From NCBI GenBank assembly GCA_037179385.1, contig CM074185.1:11770922-11834921 (forward strand): a stretch of DNA of 64,000 bases, in the 5' to 3' direction. A program made the position numbers and the translations under genes. Shown in pieces: positions 1-12,800 of this stretch. The stretch is from Holothuria scabra. Its lineage: Eukaryota; Echinodermata; Holothuroidea; Aspidochirotida; Holothuriidae. Position 1 is the first letter of the stretch, and each line of letters begins with the position of its first letter. The notes beneath the pieces are model-generated. The model ran no database searches, was not told where the DNA came from, and saw nothing but the letters and a program-made list of their open reading frames with translations.

Positions 1-95
1 TATATATATAAATCAAATTGGTAAAACTGGAAAATCTGAAAAACGATATATATATATAGGGTATATAGGGTATATATATATATATATATATATAT
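1..95. repeat. TA-rich microsatellite edge
   Basis: Two short (TA)n runs flank a 45-bp unique stretch; the window starts inside the repeat. The tRNA-bearing tandem array begins immediately after. Confidence 0.8.
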
Positions 96-205
96 AGGTC
101 GAAAGGAGTGTTAAAGTTCGATTTTGAAATTAAAATTAGTCCCAAGCATTGGCATTAGCCCTAATGAACAAGGGAAATAAGAAATAAATTCAGAGAGAAA
201 ATTAA

Positions 206-276
206 GTCACGACCAGGACTTGAACCCGGGTCTGTCGCGTACATGGCGACCGCCTTAACCACTCGGCCATCGTGAC
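206..276 (-). tRNA. tRNA-Ser-like sequence, array copy 1 (probably not a working tRNA)
   Basis: On the minus strand the 71 bases fold as a cloverleaf: acceptor GTCACGA/TCGTGAC, D-arm GGCCGAGTGGTTAAGGC (tRNA-Ser style A box), anticodon arm GTCGC-CATGTAC-GCGAC, and T-arm CCGGG-TTCAAGT-CCTGG with a good B box. Oddities: the loop has A at position 33 instead of U, the nominal anticodon is UGU, and the long serine variable arm is missing. A TTTT follows about 4 bases downstream. It is best read as a tRNA-derived repeat module. Confidence 0.6.
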
Positions 277-524
277 ACTTGTGATTTTAGACGTAGACTA
301 GGGTTCTTATACCTGCCGCCCTCAATTTTCTCTCCTGTTACCATGGTAGTTCCCCAAGCGGGGTTATTGAATATTCAGTAGGTCGAAGTATGGTAAATCG
401 AACGTTAAATTAAAAGGTCGAAAGCAGTGTTAAAGTTCGATTTTGAAATTAAAATTAGTCCCAAGCATTGGCATTAGCCCAAATGAACAAGGGAAATAAG
501 AAATAAATTCAGAGAGAAAATTAA

Positions 525-595
525 GTCGCGACCAGGACTTGAACCCGGGTCTGTCGCGTACATGGCGACCGCCCTAACCACTCGGCCATCGTGAC
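525..595 (-). tRNA. tRNA-Ser-like sequence, array copy 2
   Basis: Same 71-base cloverleaf as the copy at 206-276. One acceptor-stem change (GTCGCG at the plus-strand start) breaks perfect pairing, and one base differs in the D-arm region (CCCTAACC). It has the same non-canonical anticodon loop. Confidence 0.55.
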
Positions 596-833
596 ACTTG
601 TGATTTTAGACGTAGACTAGGGTTCTTATACCTGCCGCCCTCAATTTTCTCTCCTGTTACCATGGTAGTTCCCCAAGCGGGGTTATTGAATATTCAGTAG
701 GTCGAAGTATGGTAAATCGGACGTTAAATGAATAGGTCGAAAAGAGTGTTAAAGTTCGATTTTGAAATTAAAATTAGTCCCATTAGCCCTAATGAACAAG
801 GGAAATAAGAAATAAATTCAGAGAGGAAATTAA

Positions 834-904
834 GTCACGACCAGGACTTGAACCCGGGTCTGTCGCGTACATGGCGACCGCCTTAACCACTCGGCCATCG
901 TGAC
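834..904 (-). tRNA. tRNA-Ser-like sequence, array copy 3
   Basis: Appears identical to the copy at 206-276, including a fully paired seven-base acceptor stem. It lies 65 bp upstream, on the plus strand, of the TA microsatellite that truncates its unit. Confidence 0.55.
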
Positions 905-976
905 ACTTGTGATTTTAGACGTAAACTAGGGTTCTTATACCTGCCGCCCTCAATTTTCTCTCCTGTTACCATGGTA

Positions 977-1631
<655 letters not shown>

Positions 1632-1639
1632 TAATATAT

Positions 1640-4600
1640 TTTTATACAGATATGGTGACAAGTTGGACTTTTTCATTGAAATCATTCGGAACCATTGTAT
1701 TGGATGATGGATCGTACGGTGGACCAGAATAAACCTCGTATTTTGAGGCTTATTCTTTGTCTCAGAGATGCTAAAACACTAGAGCTTCCGGGGGCTACCC
1801 CCCCCCCCCCTCCTGGACCCCACCCACGTAGATTCTGGCTTCCCGCTCGATTTCGCGCACAATTGTTGTTTGTCACTTAACAAATTTTCGTGCCCTCTTT
1901 TCCTCCTCCCCTTCCCCACTTAAATTTAAATCCTGTCAACTAGGGTGGAACATATTGGTTAACGGGAACTTCGCCTGTGGCCTTTTCGGCTACAACATAT
2001 TATCACGGTAGTGGCTTTTAAGGTGGGTATGATTATTACCTACACAATACCACGGAGAGTTCTTATATCACACGGCTCACTGAGCTGCCCCTTCACGTAA
2101 CTGGACACATGACTCGAACTTTTTGAACAGTGCAAATTGCAAAGTTGGGTTGACGAAAGTAACAATAGACAATTTATTTACTGAAAGCACCTAGTCAGGT
2201 GCGGGTGATGACGAAACGACAAACAACTAACACGTCATCACAACAGGTAGGTGTTACTGTGTGATAAAATAACACCTCTCATATCACACGTTCTTTCCCC
2301 TTCTTTACATATATTGTCATTAGAGCTTTCCTAGGCTATCATTTATGAAGTTTTCAAGAGAAGTCTGCAATGTGTACATGTATAATGCAAACAGTCAGTT
2401 GCTCCAAGACAACTAACTGAACGCTCTAACTGACTAGGAAACATTCCTTTCAACCATTGGAGGGCGCGTGTATAAGAAAGCCGCCCAATACACGAGTTTG
2501 AAGTTACAGATTTCAGTACTGCATACGGGGTTAAGACAGCCACATAGCATTTCCTTTAGAAGAATAAAAAAAACTCGTGGAAAATACCTATTTGCAAAGC
2601 TTTAAGGTGGGTGAGTATTCCGTTTGCTCTTTTAGCAGACGACGAAACTCGGGTACCCAAATTGATCTCTAAAAAATTTCTGAATTTATCAAGTGCTTGA
2701 AGTATTTACCTAGGTAGGGCAAGGAGGAAGAGGTGTTCTTTAGGTCGGGTGATGGATCTACTTTGATCATGTTCGTGACTACGTTCTTGCACAGGTTATT
2801 CTCAAACAATCGTAAACATCCAAATTTATGCGCACTCAAACCCCACCTCAAATTGTCTTTATTATCAATACCCTCTGATATTAACTTCCAAAGAATTATA
2901 ACAACAAACTAAAAACTTTCTAAGGAATGAATTTCCTTTATCGACCCTCATGGTCATGGAACTGATATGAAGAAACATTTTATTACAAATGCCAAAGCAC
3001 CGTTCAAACTTTTTTTTCAAAATAGCCCTCTATATTGCATCTAAGCTACCTGAATTAAACAAAGGCCTGGATCACCCCCTTTTACTCCTCAACGGACAAG
3101 TACCTTTATGTATAGAAAATGGAACGATCCCCACTCGTGCAACCAATCAGAGAGATACATATAAAGCACAATTTACCCAGACGTAAGGAGTGCAACTAAG
3201 GTGGCACTACAGCACCACCTGTGCCCCTAACTATCACCAGTTCTGACGCTGACTCTACGGTTGAGTCCACTTCCGTTTGGTTTACATGAGTTCTCCACCG
3301 CCGGGTGCGCGGGCGTCAACAAGTGGAGGAAAATGAAGGACGGAGGGACAGAACTCCCCACCCACCCCCAAAGACGGACCCCTTCAGAAGGAATGCGAGG
3401 TTAAATTTATCTTCTACTTACATCCAAATCCTTTTGGAAATTGATGGAAACATTTCTGATTTCAGCCTCTGTAATAAAACTTATTCAAGGAATGGTGGCG
3501 GCGACAGAATGTCAAAATTGGAGGGGTCGGGGAAAACTAAGGGCTAAGGATAATTTTTAGGGAGAGGACAAAAATTTTCGAGCGCAGCGCGAGGTCTGTG
3601 GAGAGGTATATCATTTATTTTTTCGCCTAGCTCAGTTCCTAATTGACCTAAGTTGGGGAAAAGTGGTGGTATGGACAAAAACTGGGGGGAAAATCCCCCT
3701 CTTGCACCACCGTAACGCCACCACTTTTAAAATAAACCTTGAGGAAGGTAGAAACGGCCATATGACAGATTAAAATGTTCTTCATATTTTTACGGTCTTT
3801 AAAAATTCCCGGCTTTGCCAGTCGAAGATGCAACATTCATTGTCATATGACACTCACGGACTGTACGGGGACCGTTCGCTGGTATGTTTGATAGAACCGG
3901 GCAAAAAGTGTGATCCAGCACGAAAGACTATCTACTGTAAGCCAGGCGTGGATCCACACATTCCAAAAAGGGGGCTGACTTAAGAGAAAGCAGGGATGCG
4001 ACAGTTGCACCGCTAATTTCCCGTATGTTCTATTGTTCATGCCTGTGAAAAAGGGAGGGCTAAGGCTGTAAAAGCCCCCCCCCCCCCCCCTTTGGATCCG
4101 TGCCTATAAAGCGGAATGTCACAATTAGGCGGCGTGGAGAGTACAGAAAATTTTGAAATCACCACCTGCAAGACAGCCGAAATGGTAGACTTGTTAGTAG
4201 AATGAAAGCAATCGTTCGAACTTTATTTGTCAGAGAAAAAATATCTCAATGTATAAAATGAGTCAGTTGCGAATTGATCAGGAAATTACATGTTATATGT
4301 CTTACAACTTTTTCAGGCAAGAGCTTGGGCACTATGCACATGGGACGTAGTCAAGACTTATTATTGTTGGCACGTATTGCCATAAGCTACATCTATGATA
4401 TCACATAACCAACCTAAGACGGACACCACCATAGGTGACGCGAAGCGCCCGGAAAAAAAATTGCCGATCCGAAATATCTCATAGATCATAGATCATCGAA
4501 ATGGCATTTTCCAGTCCAATTAAATTGAAACGTAGGTTTATTTACACCTCATCCCATCCCTACAACGTACGTTCACTGAGATGGGGGCAAAGTAAGTTTC

Positions 4601-4937
4601 CCCCTCTCCATGACGGTGCATTTGTGTAGACACCTGTAGAATCTCCCGTCTGCCAGTGAAATCTGGCATTTGAAAACATGCCGACAACTTTCACCCAATT
4701 ATTTTACTATTTAGCACAGAGTGATATGTATAATAACGAGGCGAGGTTCAGGATTTTTCTTTTTAATCTATTTTTTTACCTTGACTATGAAGTTCTTTTA
4801 CTTTAATTTCGAGCGTCTTAAAATAAAAATTCTTAGTTGACTGTCTAATGTCGTCGATAAACCACGTTATATTTTGTTCATTTTGCCTGTTGTCATTTAT
4901 TTATATGTCTAAGTTATTTTGGGCACCATATGTTTGT
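1640..4937. other. No recognised gene; low-complexity C/G tracts
   Basis: I found no exon-like or homologous sequence here. There are C-runs at about 1800 and 4076, and the word GAGCGCAGCGCGAGG at about 3580, which resembles GCGCTGCGCGC sequence inside the hAT element (about 8450). Confidence 0.5.
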
Positions 4938-5690
4938 CCCTATATCAGTGGCGTAGCTAGGATTTCTTCAAGAGGGGGCAAAGGTATGAAATTTCCCCAA
5001 AACTTTTCCCGGTCAATGTGTATGTATTTCGTATAAAATATGCAAATTTACAGGTATAACAACATTACCATGTGATTATGTCATATTACCTGCATTTTAA
5101 TCTTAAAGTATAACATAGAGCAATTGGAAATAACAACTCTTACTATATTATTTTGGCCAACAATATCTGGTTTATTTGTATGTACTAACGCAGTGGCATA
5201 CGCAGGATTTCTCTGAAGGGGGGTGGGGGAATGGAGTATGGTCTAAGGGGATGAGTGTCCGGAAGTTTTTTGACGTTTTCATGGAGCCTAGATGCAAAAT
5301 GGTGCAACATTTTCGACTTTGACAGGAGCAGTGTTAAAAGTTGAATCGTGGTGGTTCATGAGGATAAAACTGAAACTTTTGTGTCTTTACATGAATTCTT
5401 ATGCCATTTATGCTACCTTGCGAAGTAAAACTTGTCATTAAACTTACACATTTTTAGGAGTCAAAATAAAAGAGCATTGATCGGTATAGGATTTGTGGTT
5501 TTTCTTAGCCACAAAACGTCATTTTATCATAAAGATTATCTAAGCGGAGGGCCACCATTAGTTGGCGCGGAGCGTAGAGTAAATTTGGAAAAATCAGACC
5601 CCTCAGATGGTCAAAAATAGCGTTCATGCTTATAAAAAGAATCTAAACATGTACTCTTTATTTTTATCGATTCCACAAGTGGGATACAGA

Positions 5691-8591
5691 CAGGGGTGGC
5701 GCCAGCGGGGGGGCGGGGGCGGGGGCCATGCCCCCCCCCCCCCCGTCGGGGAACACCCCCCCCCCCGCCCGTCAGGGAAGGTCGGTGATTTCGTCGGGGA
5801 GGCCTAAAAATAATAAAATTAATTAATCAATTAATCAATCAATTACTTAATTGATTAATTAATTTAAATTAATTTTAATTAATTTATTAATTGATTAATT
5901 AAAAAACCTAAAAGGACTGAAGTTACTAGGTGGGTGATCTTGAACACATTTTTTTGTTTTGCAATGCTATTTTAAAGCATATTGGGAATCGAATTTCGAT
6001 CACTTATTCTTAGCTCTGTTATACGTAATTCCATGTACCTTAATTGTCCTATCTCATCCCCCGTCGGGGAAGGGCGGCATTTTTTGCGGAAGGCCTAAAA
6101 ATGAAGAACGTAAAGGACTGAAGTTACTGGATGGATGATCGTGAACTTTTTTTGCTGTTTGTTTTTCGTTTGTAGCCCTGTTTTTGATGCATCGATTTTA
6201 AGCTCAGCACACACTACATCTAAATGGGATCGGCTTACAATCCGATATCTGTCAGTTTTAGCTAAAATCTCCTCTATCCATTTTCGGAAAAAAAACAAAA
6301 ATTTGCCATCCTGTGTAAATATACGATCGGTATGAGAGGAATACGGAAGTCAAATATACACTACTTATTTCGTGACGTCACATCGTCAAATAGCTTTTAT
6401 CGAACTACGCGTATCCGATAAAAGTTGTCTGTGGATGTGGCGTCACGGAATAATTGGTATAGGTTACTTAGAATTTCGTAGTCTACACTGGTTGGCAAAT
6501 TTTTGTTTCTTTCTGACCAAAGATGAAGGAGGTATTAATTAACCCTCACAAAAATCGGAGCGAAATACGATCCGATATCGTTGCCCCCGTTTTGGGGAAG
6601 ACTTCCCTCCCCCTCTTGTTGAGAGAAAATCCAATTTCTTCGGGGATCTTTCATATGTAGGCCCACGATCAAAAAAAAATGTGGGCCTGATAACTTCAGT
6701 CACCCCCGACGATCTTCTTGATTTTGCTTACTAGAAGACCATATTCTTCAAGGAAACTGGCAATTCCAGATTTTCCTTACAAAAACGGACAAGTGGTTTT
6801 TCATGTGCAGGCATTACCCAATGTCTTTTTCTAAAGTCCTCCCGATCCCCTGGCAAAGGTCCGTTCGACATGCAGTGCCCAATGGTCTGCCATCTGGCCT
6901 GTCCCAACAGCCGAATTTTTAGAAAAGGGTAACGAAAATCGGCCAGGCCATTTTGGGCTACACATAATGATAAACAGTGGCTTGATTATGTCTCCCCTTA
7001 AGTCTGACTTAAAATTCATCTGAGCCACCTTGTAACGTGACATATTTTCAAATACGCTGGAAGTAAGATCATTTTGTCTGGAGTTCGGGCAGTCACGAAG
7101 AAAATTTCATCTTTTTAGTGGATATTGCAATTGAATATAACAAAGAATTCTGGTAGAGTAAAAAAAGTATGTTTTGCATAGTTTCCCCCGAAAAGAGACA
7201 AGTCCATTACATCTAATTGTAGCTGTACCGTACCTTTTATCTGGTATTTTGCTGATCACTTACCACGTTGTTTTATTTTTTTTTCTGTTATAGTGAAATT
7301 TCTATTTCAAAGGAAAGCTCAAAATAACGACTGCTCAAGTCTGGGAAATGCCATTTTCTGGTGTCTGTGTTTTTTTTTTTTAACAATTTTCTTTACGTTC
7401 GTCGCAAACTGATGGGTGGCGCTCCGGTTAGATCGTGTTTTGGTCGAAAAAATTACTTAACAGAACAATGCATGCCTGCATATTATTCTTCGTTTTGGGG
7501 CAGTATTACAAAGTGAAAATTTTATTCCGAAAGAAAGCTCAAAATAATGACTATATCGGTACTTTGTTTCTACTTAGCAGCCCGGTCGCAGAAATGCCTT
7601 TTCCTGCTTTCTGGAGGTTCTTAATTTTTCAAAGATATCCCCACTTGTAGTTTTTCGGGCAATATTATATTTTTCGGACAAAAGAAAAACAAAACAATTC
7701 TGTCCCCTCCCAAACTGAAACACTCCCGTCGGCCTATGTCAGAACTTCAAGTATATGGGAAGCCAAACTTTCTACGGGAACATTTACCAATATGGTCCGA
7801 GGGCATTAATCTACCTGATGATATTCAGTAACCCCAACAAAGCTGTACAAAACTACAGATTACTCCGTATTTGATTTTAAATTTCTTATAAGAAGGTCAA
7901 ATTCTTCCATAAAAACACCAAAATCTGTCATAATATCAGTTTCAGGTTGTTAAAAGTGGCAAAATTTTCCAATTTTGATGGATACTCAGTACAACGAATA
8001 ACCAGACAACTCTGTTAATCACCCCGACATTCTACCTTATTTTGCTCTTGAAAGGCATATCACTTAATAAGGAACCAAATTTTTTTTATTATAATCTTAC
8101 CAAAAACCAAATTTTCTTATATTAAATTTTTTTTTTTTAAATTAAATTTTAATTCTGCAATAAAATAAGCTCTTAATTTTCAAATCTTGGTTCAAAAAAG
8201 GATAAAAAACTTTTCGGGCAAACTTTAAGCCTCGTCTTGAGACCTTAGTACGTAGGACAAGAACGATTTAATGCATAGCCCCAACAGAATTTCAGCTGTC
8301 GCATGTAAACCATTTTTGAATTTGTTCATATCAAGGATAGATTCTTCAATAAATACCCCCAATTTTTAATTGTCATTTCAAAAGCCAAATTTCTTTCAAA
8401 AAATAAAACTTCAGATATTTTAGTGTTTGCTTAAAAAAGGCCAAAAATTTCGGCGCGCTGCGCGCGTCTCAAATTCTGTCAAGTTTCGTCCCACTGGGAC
8501 TAACCCATCGCCTCTGTCGGGGCCTTGAACTGCTGGTCCCCCTGTCGGGGAGCTTGGCCCCCCTGTCGGGCAAATCCTGGCGCCACTCCTG
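5691..8591. mobile_element. Innermost hAT-like element
   Basis: The ends CAGGGGTGGCGCCAG and (inverse) CAGGAGTGGCGCCAG match at 14 of 15 bases. The flanking 8-mers GATACAGA (5683-5690) and GAGACAGA (8592-8599) differ at one base, as expected for an aged target duplication. The interior holds C/G tracts, an AT-rich TTAATTAA block (5810-5900) and no transposase. Confidence 0.7.
5808..5905. repeat. AT-rich TTAATTAA/ATTGATTAAT cluster
   Basis: About 100 bp of overlapping TTAATTAA and TTAATCAATTAA words, many self-complementary. It separates two copies of a GGCCTAAAAAT...AAAGGACTGAAGTTACT motif seen at about 5800-5930 and 6090-6130, so it is part of a local duplication inside the hAT-like element. 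Confidence 0.6.
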
Positions 8592-9613
8592 GAGACAGAG
8601 TTTGCCTTTTTAAGTAAAAAATTGGAATTTGACAGAATTTTCCTATTTGTAGGAATTAAAAAAATTGGCATCACTGAAGAGCCTTGCAGAGACAATCCTC
8701 CCCCTTTGAAATTTTTTGAAAAATTGGGTGTCCGTTTATGCAATCTGGTGCTAAGTATGCTATCTTTTGAAGTGAAATCCGTGTTACTAAAGTTTGACTA
8801 CGTAATTTTAGGAACAAAAAATGGCATCTGTGAGGGGCATGGCCCAATGGTTTCCCCCTTCGTACGCCACTAAAAGGAGCGTAATAGTGGCTCGATCACA
8901 CAGGATATCCTGTTAGAACATCAATCTGTTAAGTGTAGAAGGCTACAAGGTACTCATGGACCCGTTTATTGTTACACCCCAAATGAGCAGAGAGCTATTT
9001 TCCAGAACTACCCTGTAAGCCTCCAAGGATTAGGCCAAGTAACAAAATCTTAGTGTGCCAACGGATCCCGTTCATTCTAATTTCTAAACTACCTTTAAGT
9101 TTATCGTTGGCTCTGGATTGTTTCAGCCCCATCCACAGTTATGTACACAGATAAAAATCGATATAGCTACTACTAGCTTGTAGGACAATATAATAACCTC
9201 GGGGGGGGGGGGGGGGTCAACGTTAGTGACTTGTCAGTTTTCACATCCTTTAACTGAATTCCTAAAGTGTACAACGCAGAGACTGTGTACAAGGGGATAA
9301 CTTCGGGTTTACAGACTTTCATATACAAGAGAACATTCAATCTGCTACGCGGCGAGGACATTTCTGTGGAACGGGAGTAGAGCCGGTTCATGCGACACTG
9401 ACGAAATGTGGGTTAATTTGTTGCATGAAAATACGAATTATGTATGAGAAATGTTTCACAATTTCTTATTCTAACAAAAATTTTGAGAAATTTTTGCTAG
9501 AATAAGAACATTAATCGAATATCCCCAATTTCATCAAATTTCCCCTAATTATTTTTCAGGGGGCAACTTTCCCCCTGCCCCCCCCCCCCGTAGCTACGCC
9601 ACTTGCCCTATAT

Positions 9614-10660
9614 TTTCATATGAGAACTATCAGTTTCGACAGTACCCCCAGAATTGACGTCCCTGATATTGATGCCACAAGTGTCCTTAAAATGAACGAA
9701 ATAGCTCCTTCGGGAAGCAGTGAAAGTTTTGGTTTCGCCGAACGTCCCTTTGCCAGAGGGTCGGGGGGGGGGGGGTCTTTAGAAAAAGCATCGCTCCTCG
9801 GCATGAGCGTCTGCAGAAATTTTTACAAGGGGAGCAAGGTCATACATAGATGATTTAATTTTGTACACTATCTAAGCGAAGCTACATCACTGGTTGGCGC
9901 CGAGCGTACAAGAAATTTTAGGCCTTACTATACAAACCCTTCAGATGGCCGGAAACGACACTTGGCGAGTGTTCTAAGCTGCATGTACCCAGCCCTAAAA
10001 CAGGAATTTCATGTCTGTAATTTTCAGATTTTAAGAATTTTCAATATAAAAAAATTGTTGAAGAGAAATCTGCCTCTCGGTCACGGCCTCGCACGCCTAT
10101 GCACGGTAAAACTTACGACTGCCAAACAGCCTATGTAGGCCTATGTCCGTTACCCAATTATAAATCACCCCCCCCGCCCCACCCCATATTCACCTTGTAT
10201 ATCCCAGTTACATCCGCCCGTCGCCACTTGAGATCAGCACGGGACCAAACCAAGACCAACGCATTCATCAGTGCACACTACATACCTGACAACTAGTACA
10301 ATTTTGGCATAGTTTTATACAATTACAAATTTCCAATAGAAATCACAAATGATGGTCCCCAAATTACGATTTCACTATTCAGCATACCAACTTCTGTTTC
10401 TGGTCAAATGCCCGCATGTTTCTCATGATACAGAATAGGGTACACCTATGACATATATAGCGTCGATAGGTACAGCCACCAATGTCTCATACTTTGACAA
10501 GTTCGGAAGCGATCCTCGGAAGATTCAATTACTTTTTCACGAATAGAAGCTGACAATGTGAGTGAAGACGTTTTGATGATTTACTTCTAATTTTCTTTAT
10601 TTTAATTTTTAATTAATTTTTTACAAGTCTGATTTTCCTGGGGGGGGGGGGCTTGCGGAC
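9614..10660. other. Intergenic; repeat-core copy at 9685-9790, otherwise nothing recognised
   Basis: At about 9700-9785 there is a plus-strand copy of the core shared with 10790-10890 (TTCGGGAAGCAGT...GCCAGAGG). 9870-9990 resembles hAT sequence at 5540-5610. Nothing else stands out. Confidence 0.5.
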
Positions 10661-10664
10661 GCCC

Positions 10665-10718
10665 ATGCTTCTCGGCCTTTTGGCTAAGATCATGTGAAGT
10701 ATCTTTTCTTTTCAACCA
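10665..10718 (+). ncRNA. U2 snRNA 5'-end sequence, truncated pseudogene or repeat head
   Basis: After ATG the sequence GCTTCTCGGCCTTTTGGCT and on through AAGATCA is identical to the first stem-loop and adjoining bases of U2 snRNA. It then continues with mismatches through the AGTATCT region, roughly the first 50 bases of U2. The branch-point-recognition end, Sm site and 3' stem-loops are absent, so this is not a functional U2 gene. It runs straight into a dispersed repeat core. Confidence 0.8.
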
Positions 10719-10895
10719 GTCTAGAATGGAGCCATACATGACAGTTTCCCCCAATGATGTAAATGGTCTGAGGGCCGTTAGGTTGGTCACGTATTGTCCT
10801 TCAGTGGACGTAATAGCTTCTTCGGGAAGCAGTTAAAGTTTTGGATTCGGCGAACGACCCTTTTGCCAGAGGATCGGGAGGACTTTAGATAAAGG
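10719..10895 (+). repeat. Dispersed SINE-like repeat, U2-headed copy
   Basis: It contains AATGATGTAAATGGTCTGAG, then GGTTGGTCACG, TTGTCCTTCAGTGGACGTAA, CTTCTTCGGGAAGCAGTTAA and TTTGCCAGAGGATCGGGAGG. The same order of words recurs on the minus strand at 27770-27915 and 24880-24995, and in part at 9685-9790 and 6825-6870. Only this copy shows the U2 5' end. At about 10920 a TTTTAGCTAAGATCATGT word looks like the start of another U2-type head. Confidence 0.6.
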
Positions 10896-12691
10896 TTGAA
10901 AACAGAGTAACATCCATGTTTTAGCTAAGATCATGTTTTGACAAATTTGCATTGCAATATTATATCTATTCATGATTTATGTGCAAGACAGAAATAATAC
11001 TATAAGATGAGTAATTTTAATGGCAATTGCATCTGGGAAGTTTCAAGTCCTTATCAAAAATAATGAAATAATGTTACTTTCACCCCATAAGACCAAGTTC
11101 TCGATGCCATTTCAAAATGATGAATGCTCAAGTTTATTAAGCCCCACAAGTTTGTGAGCTTGAATCTTGACTGGAGGATCTGAGACTGCCCATGGACCCG
11201 TTTCAGCTTATCACCCAAGTTCTTTTAGAGACAGGTTACTTTGACAACCCATTAAGCACTCCCCCCCCCCCCCCCCCAAATTTACCCGCTGAAAATTCTG
11301 GCTAGGCCGGGATACAAAAAAGGATCGTAAATTGAATTTGCCAAAAAAAATTATTTGAAATTCCTTTACGTCACATAGAAGTTTTTCAAAATAGCAATTA
11401 GAAAGGATTATGACGTGCAATTTTTATTTATAGAGTGTTTACTGACGTCACAAACCCCACCCCTTTCTTTACTTGCCGGGCAAACACTGCAGTGTAGTAT
11501 GTGTAGCTACCTGAGAAGCAGCTCACGGGAGGTATGATGACTGTCGACGGTTTGCCCGGTATTAGTCGTGATTGTTATGAAGTCACGTGAGATACTCTTT
11601 ACATCGTTTTGAACAATTGCGATTAACCAATGACCAACAAGAGCACACAAGGTTACATTATGCCTCAGTTCTTTGAAAAATGCTAGTTGGACAAAAATAT
11701 GTTGCAATACTGTGTTTGTGTCAACTAACTGGTGACAAACATGTTTGACAACTTTCAGACTAGATCGACGAAGATAACTGTTTTGTTTTAATCATTCCAT
11801 TTATTTCACACGAACGTACAAAATAAAATAGTACCAACTTTATGATTTAGGGGAAATTAATTTAAAGTGACCTCCCTAGATTCAGAGTTGCAGTCAGAAC
11901 TTAGGTCCAGTAACAAGTACTTGTAATTGTTTCTTGTTTTATTTATGGGGGTGGTGGCACATGAATGGGGGTCCCAACAAGTTATTTGAACATATCATGA
12001 ATTCGTGGGTCACTATATAGTGTAGGGGGCCTACCCACTCCCCCTGTAGTTATACTCTGACCTCATGCAAAGATCAATGATCCCAGAACGGCAGTTTTGA
12101 AGCCCAAAATGGATCCTGGTACAGCTATCTGGAATCTTGAGTTTCAAGTTTCTAGCATGACTACGTTTTCTAACATACGTACGTTTAATTAACTATGCCG
12201 CATATCACAAGTGACTGTCAGTTTTATAAAAACACATTACAGCTGTATTTTTTTTTTTCTTTAGGGTAGGTGTTGAACAGACGTTTTTATGGGGTAAAGG
12301 TTTTAAATGATGACTGTACACAGGGAATGGAGACATATGAATGTCACTCCCCCCCCCCCCCCCCTTCGGAAACTTTATTTATGTTCAAAGATGTCTGAGG
12401 TGCAAAAAGGTGCTACATATTTCACAATTATTATTGAAGCCTCAATTTTTTCATGTGTGACCTCCAATCGGATGTAGAGGCAGAGGGGGCATTTCCCTCT
12501 CCCTGGGAGCATCTTCGTTTGACGATGAACTAATTAATAAGAAGTTACAATGTTTTTCTATTGGACTCACTATCTGTCACAGGCACACTTACTCAGACGG
12601 CACAATGTTGGTTACACCTAAGTAGGCAGCAGGTAGTTTACAAGAATGGTTTAAGGTCACATCAAGTTTTAATATGTTAAAAAGGTACCAG
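10896..12691. other. Intergenic, no gene recognised
   Basis: AT-rich sequence with C-runs at about 11260 and 12350. No exon-like sequence or clear repeat structure seen. Confidence 0.45.
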
Positions 12692-12800
12692 GGGGCCGTT
12701 CCACAAAGAGTTACGCACAATCATAAGTTTGACTCACCATACTTAAGTAAACAGTAAATCAAACTTAAGATCGTGCGTAACTCTTTGTGGAACGGGCCCC
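12692..12800. mobile_element. Palindromic MITE, copy 1
   Basis: The 5' arm GGGGCCGTTCCACAAAGAGT and onward through TACGCAC is the near-perfect reverse complement of the 3' arm; arms are about 40 bp with a short centre. A second copy is at 62945-63054. It sits inside a degraded copy of the palindromic element seen at 23195-23690 (the flanks TATGTTAAAAAGGTACCAG and TTCTAGCATTTTG continue that family). Confidence 0.8.

Larger units (their letters stand above)
5191..8872. mobile_element. Second, inner hAT-like element (ends degraded)
   Basis: It begins CAGTGGCATACGCAGG and ends with the inverse of TAGTGGCGTACGAAGG; 13 of 16 end bases agree. I could not see a matching 8-bp duplication (TACTAACG on the left, AAAGGAGC on the right). 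It may therefore be old, have eroded ends, or be two halves of different copies. Confidence 0.45.
4946..9605. mobile_element. hAT-like non-autonomous element (outermost of a nest)
   Basis: It starts CAGTGGCGTAGCTAGG and ends with the inverse (reverse complement CAAGTGGCGTAGCTACGG, one inserted A). It is flanked by a perfect 8-bp target duplication, CCCTATAT at 4938-4945 and 9606-9613. The 5'-CAGTGGCG end and the 8-bp duplication are hAT hallmarks. No transposase frame is present. The 4.66-kb span is inflated by at least one internal insertion (5691-8591). Related sequence continues outside at about 9870-9990, matching about 5540-5610. Confidence 0.8.

Noticed and set aside
206..904. Calling the three tRNA-like sequences functional tRNA-Thr(UGU) genes
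   Set aside because: Position 33 is A rather than U, the D-arm and acceptor are serine-type while the variable arm is short, and they sit in a repeat array. A derived module is likelier.
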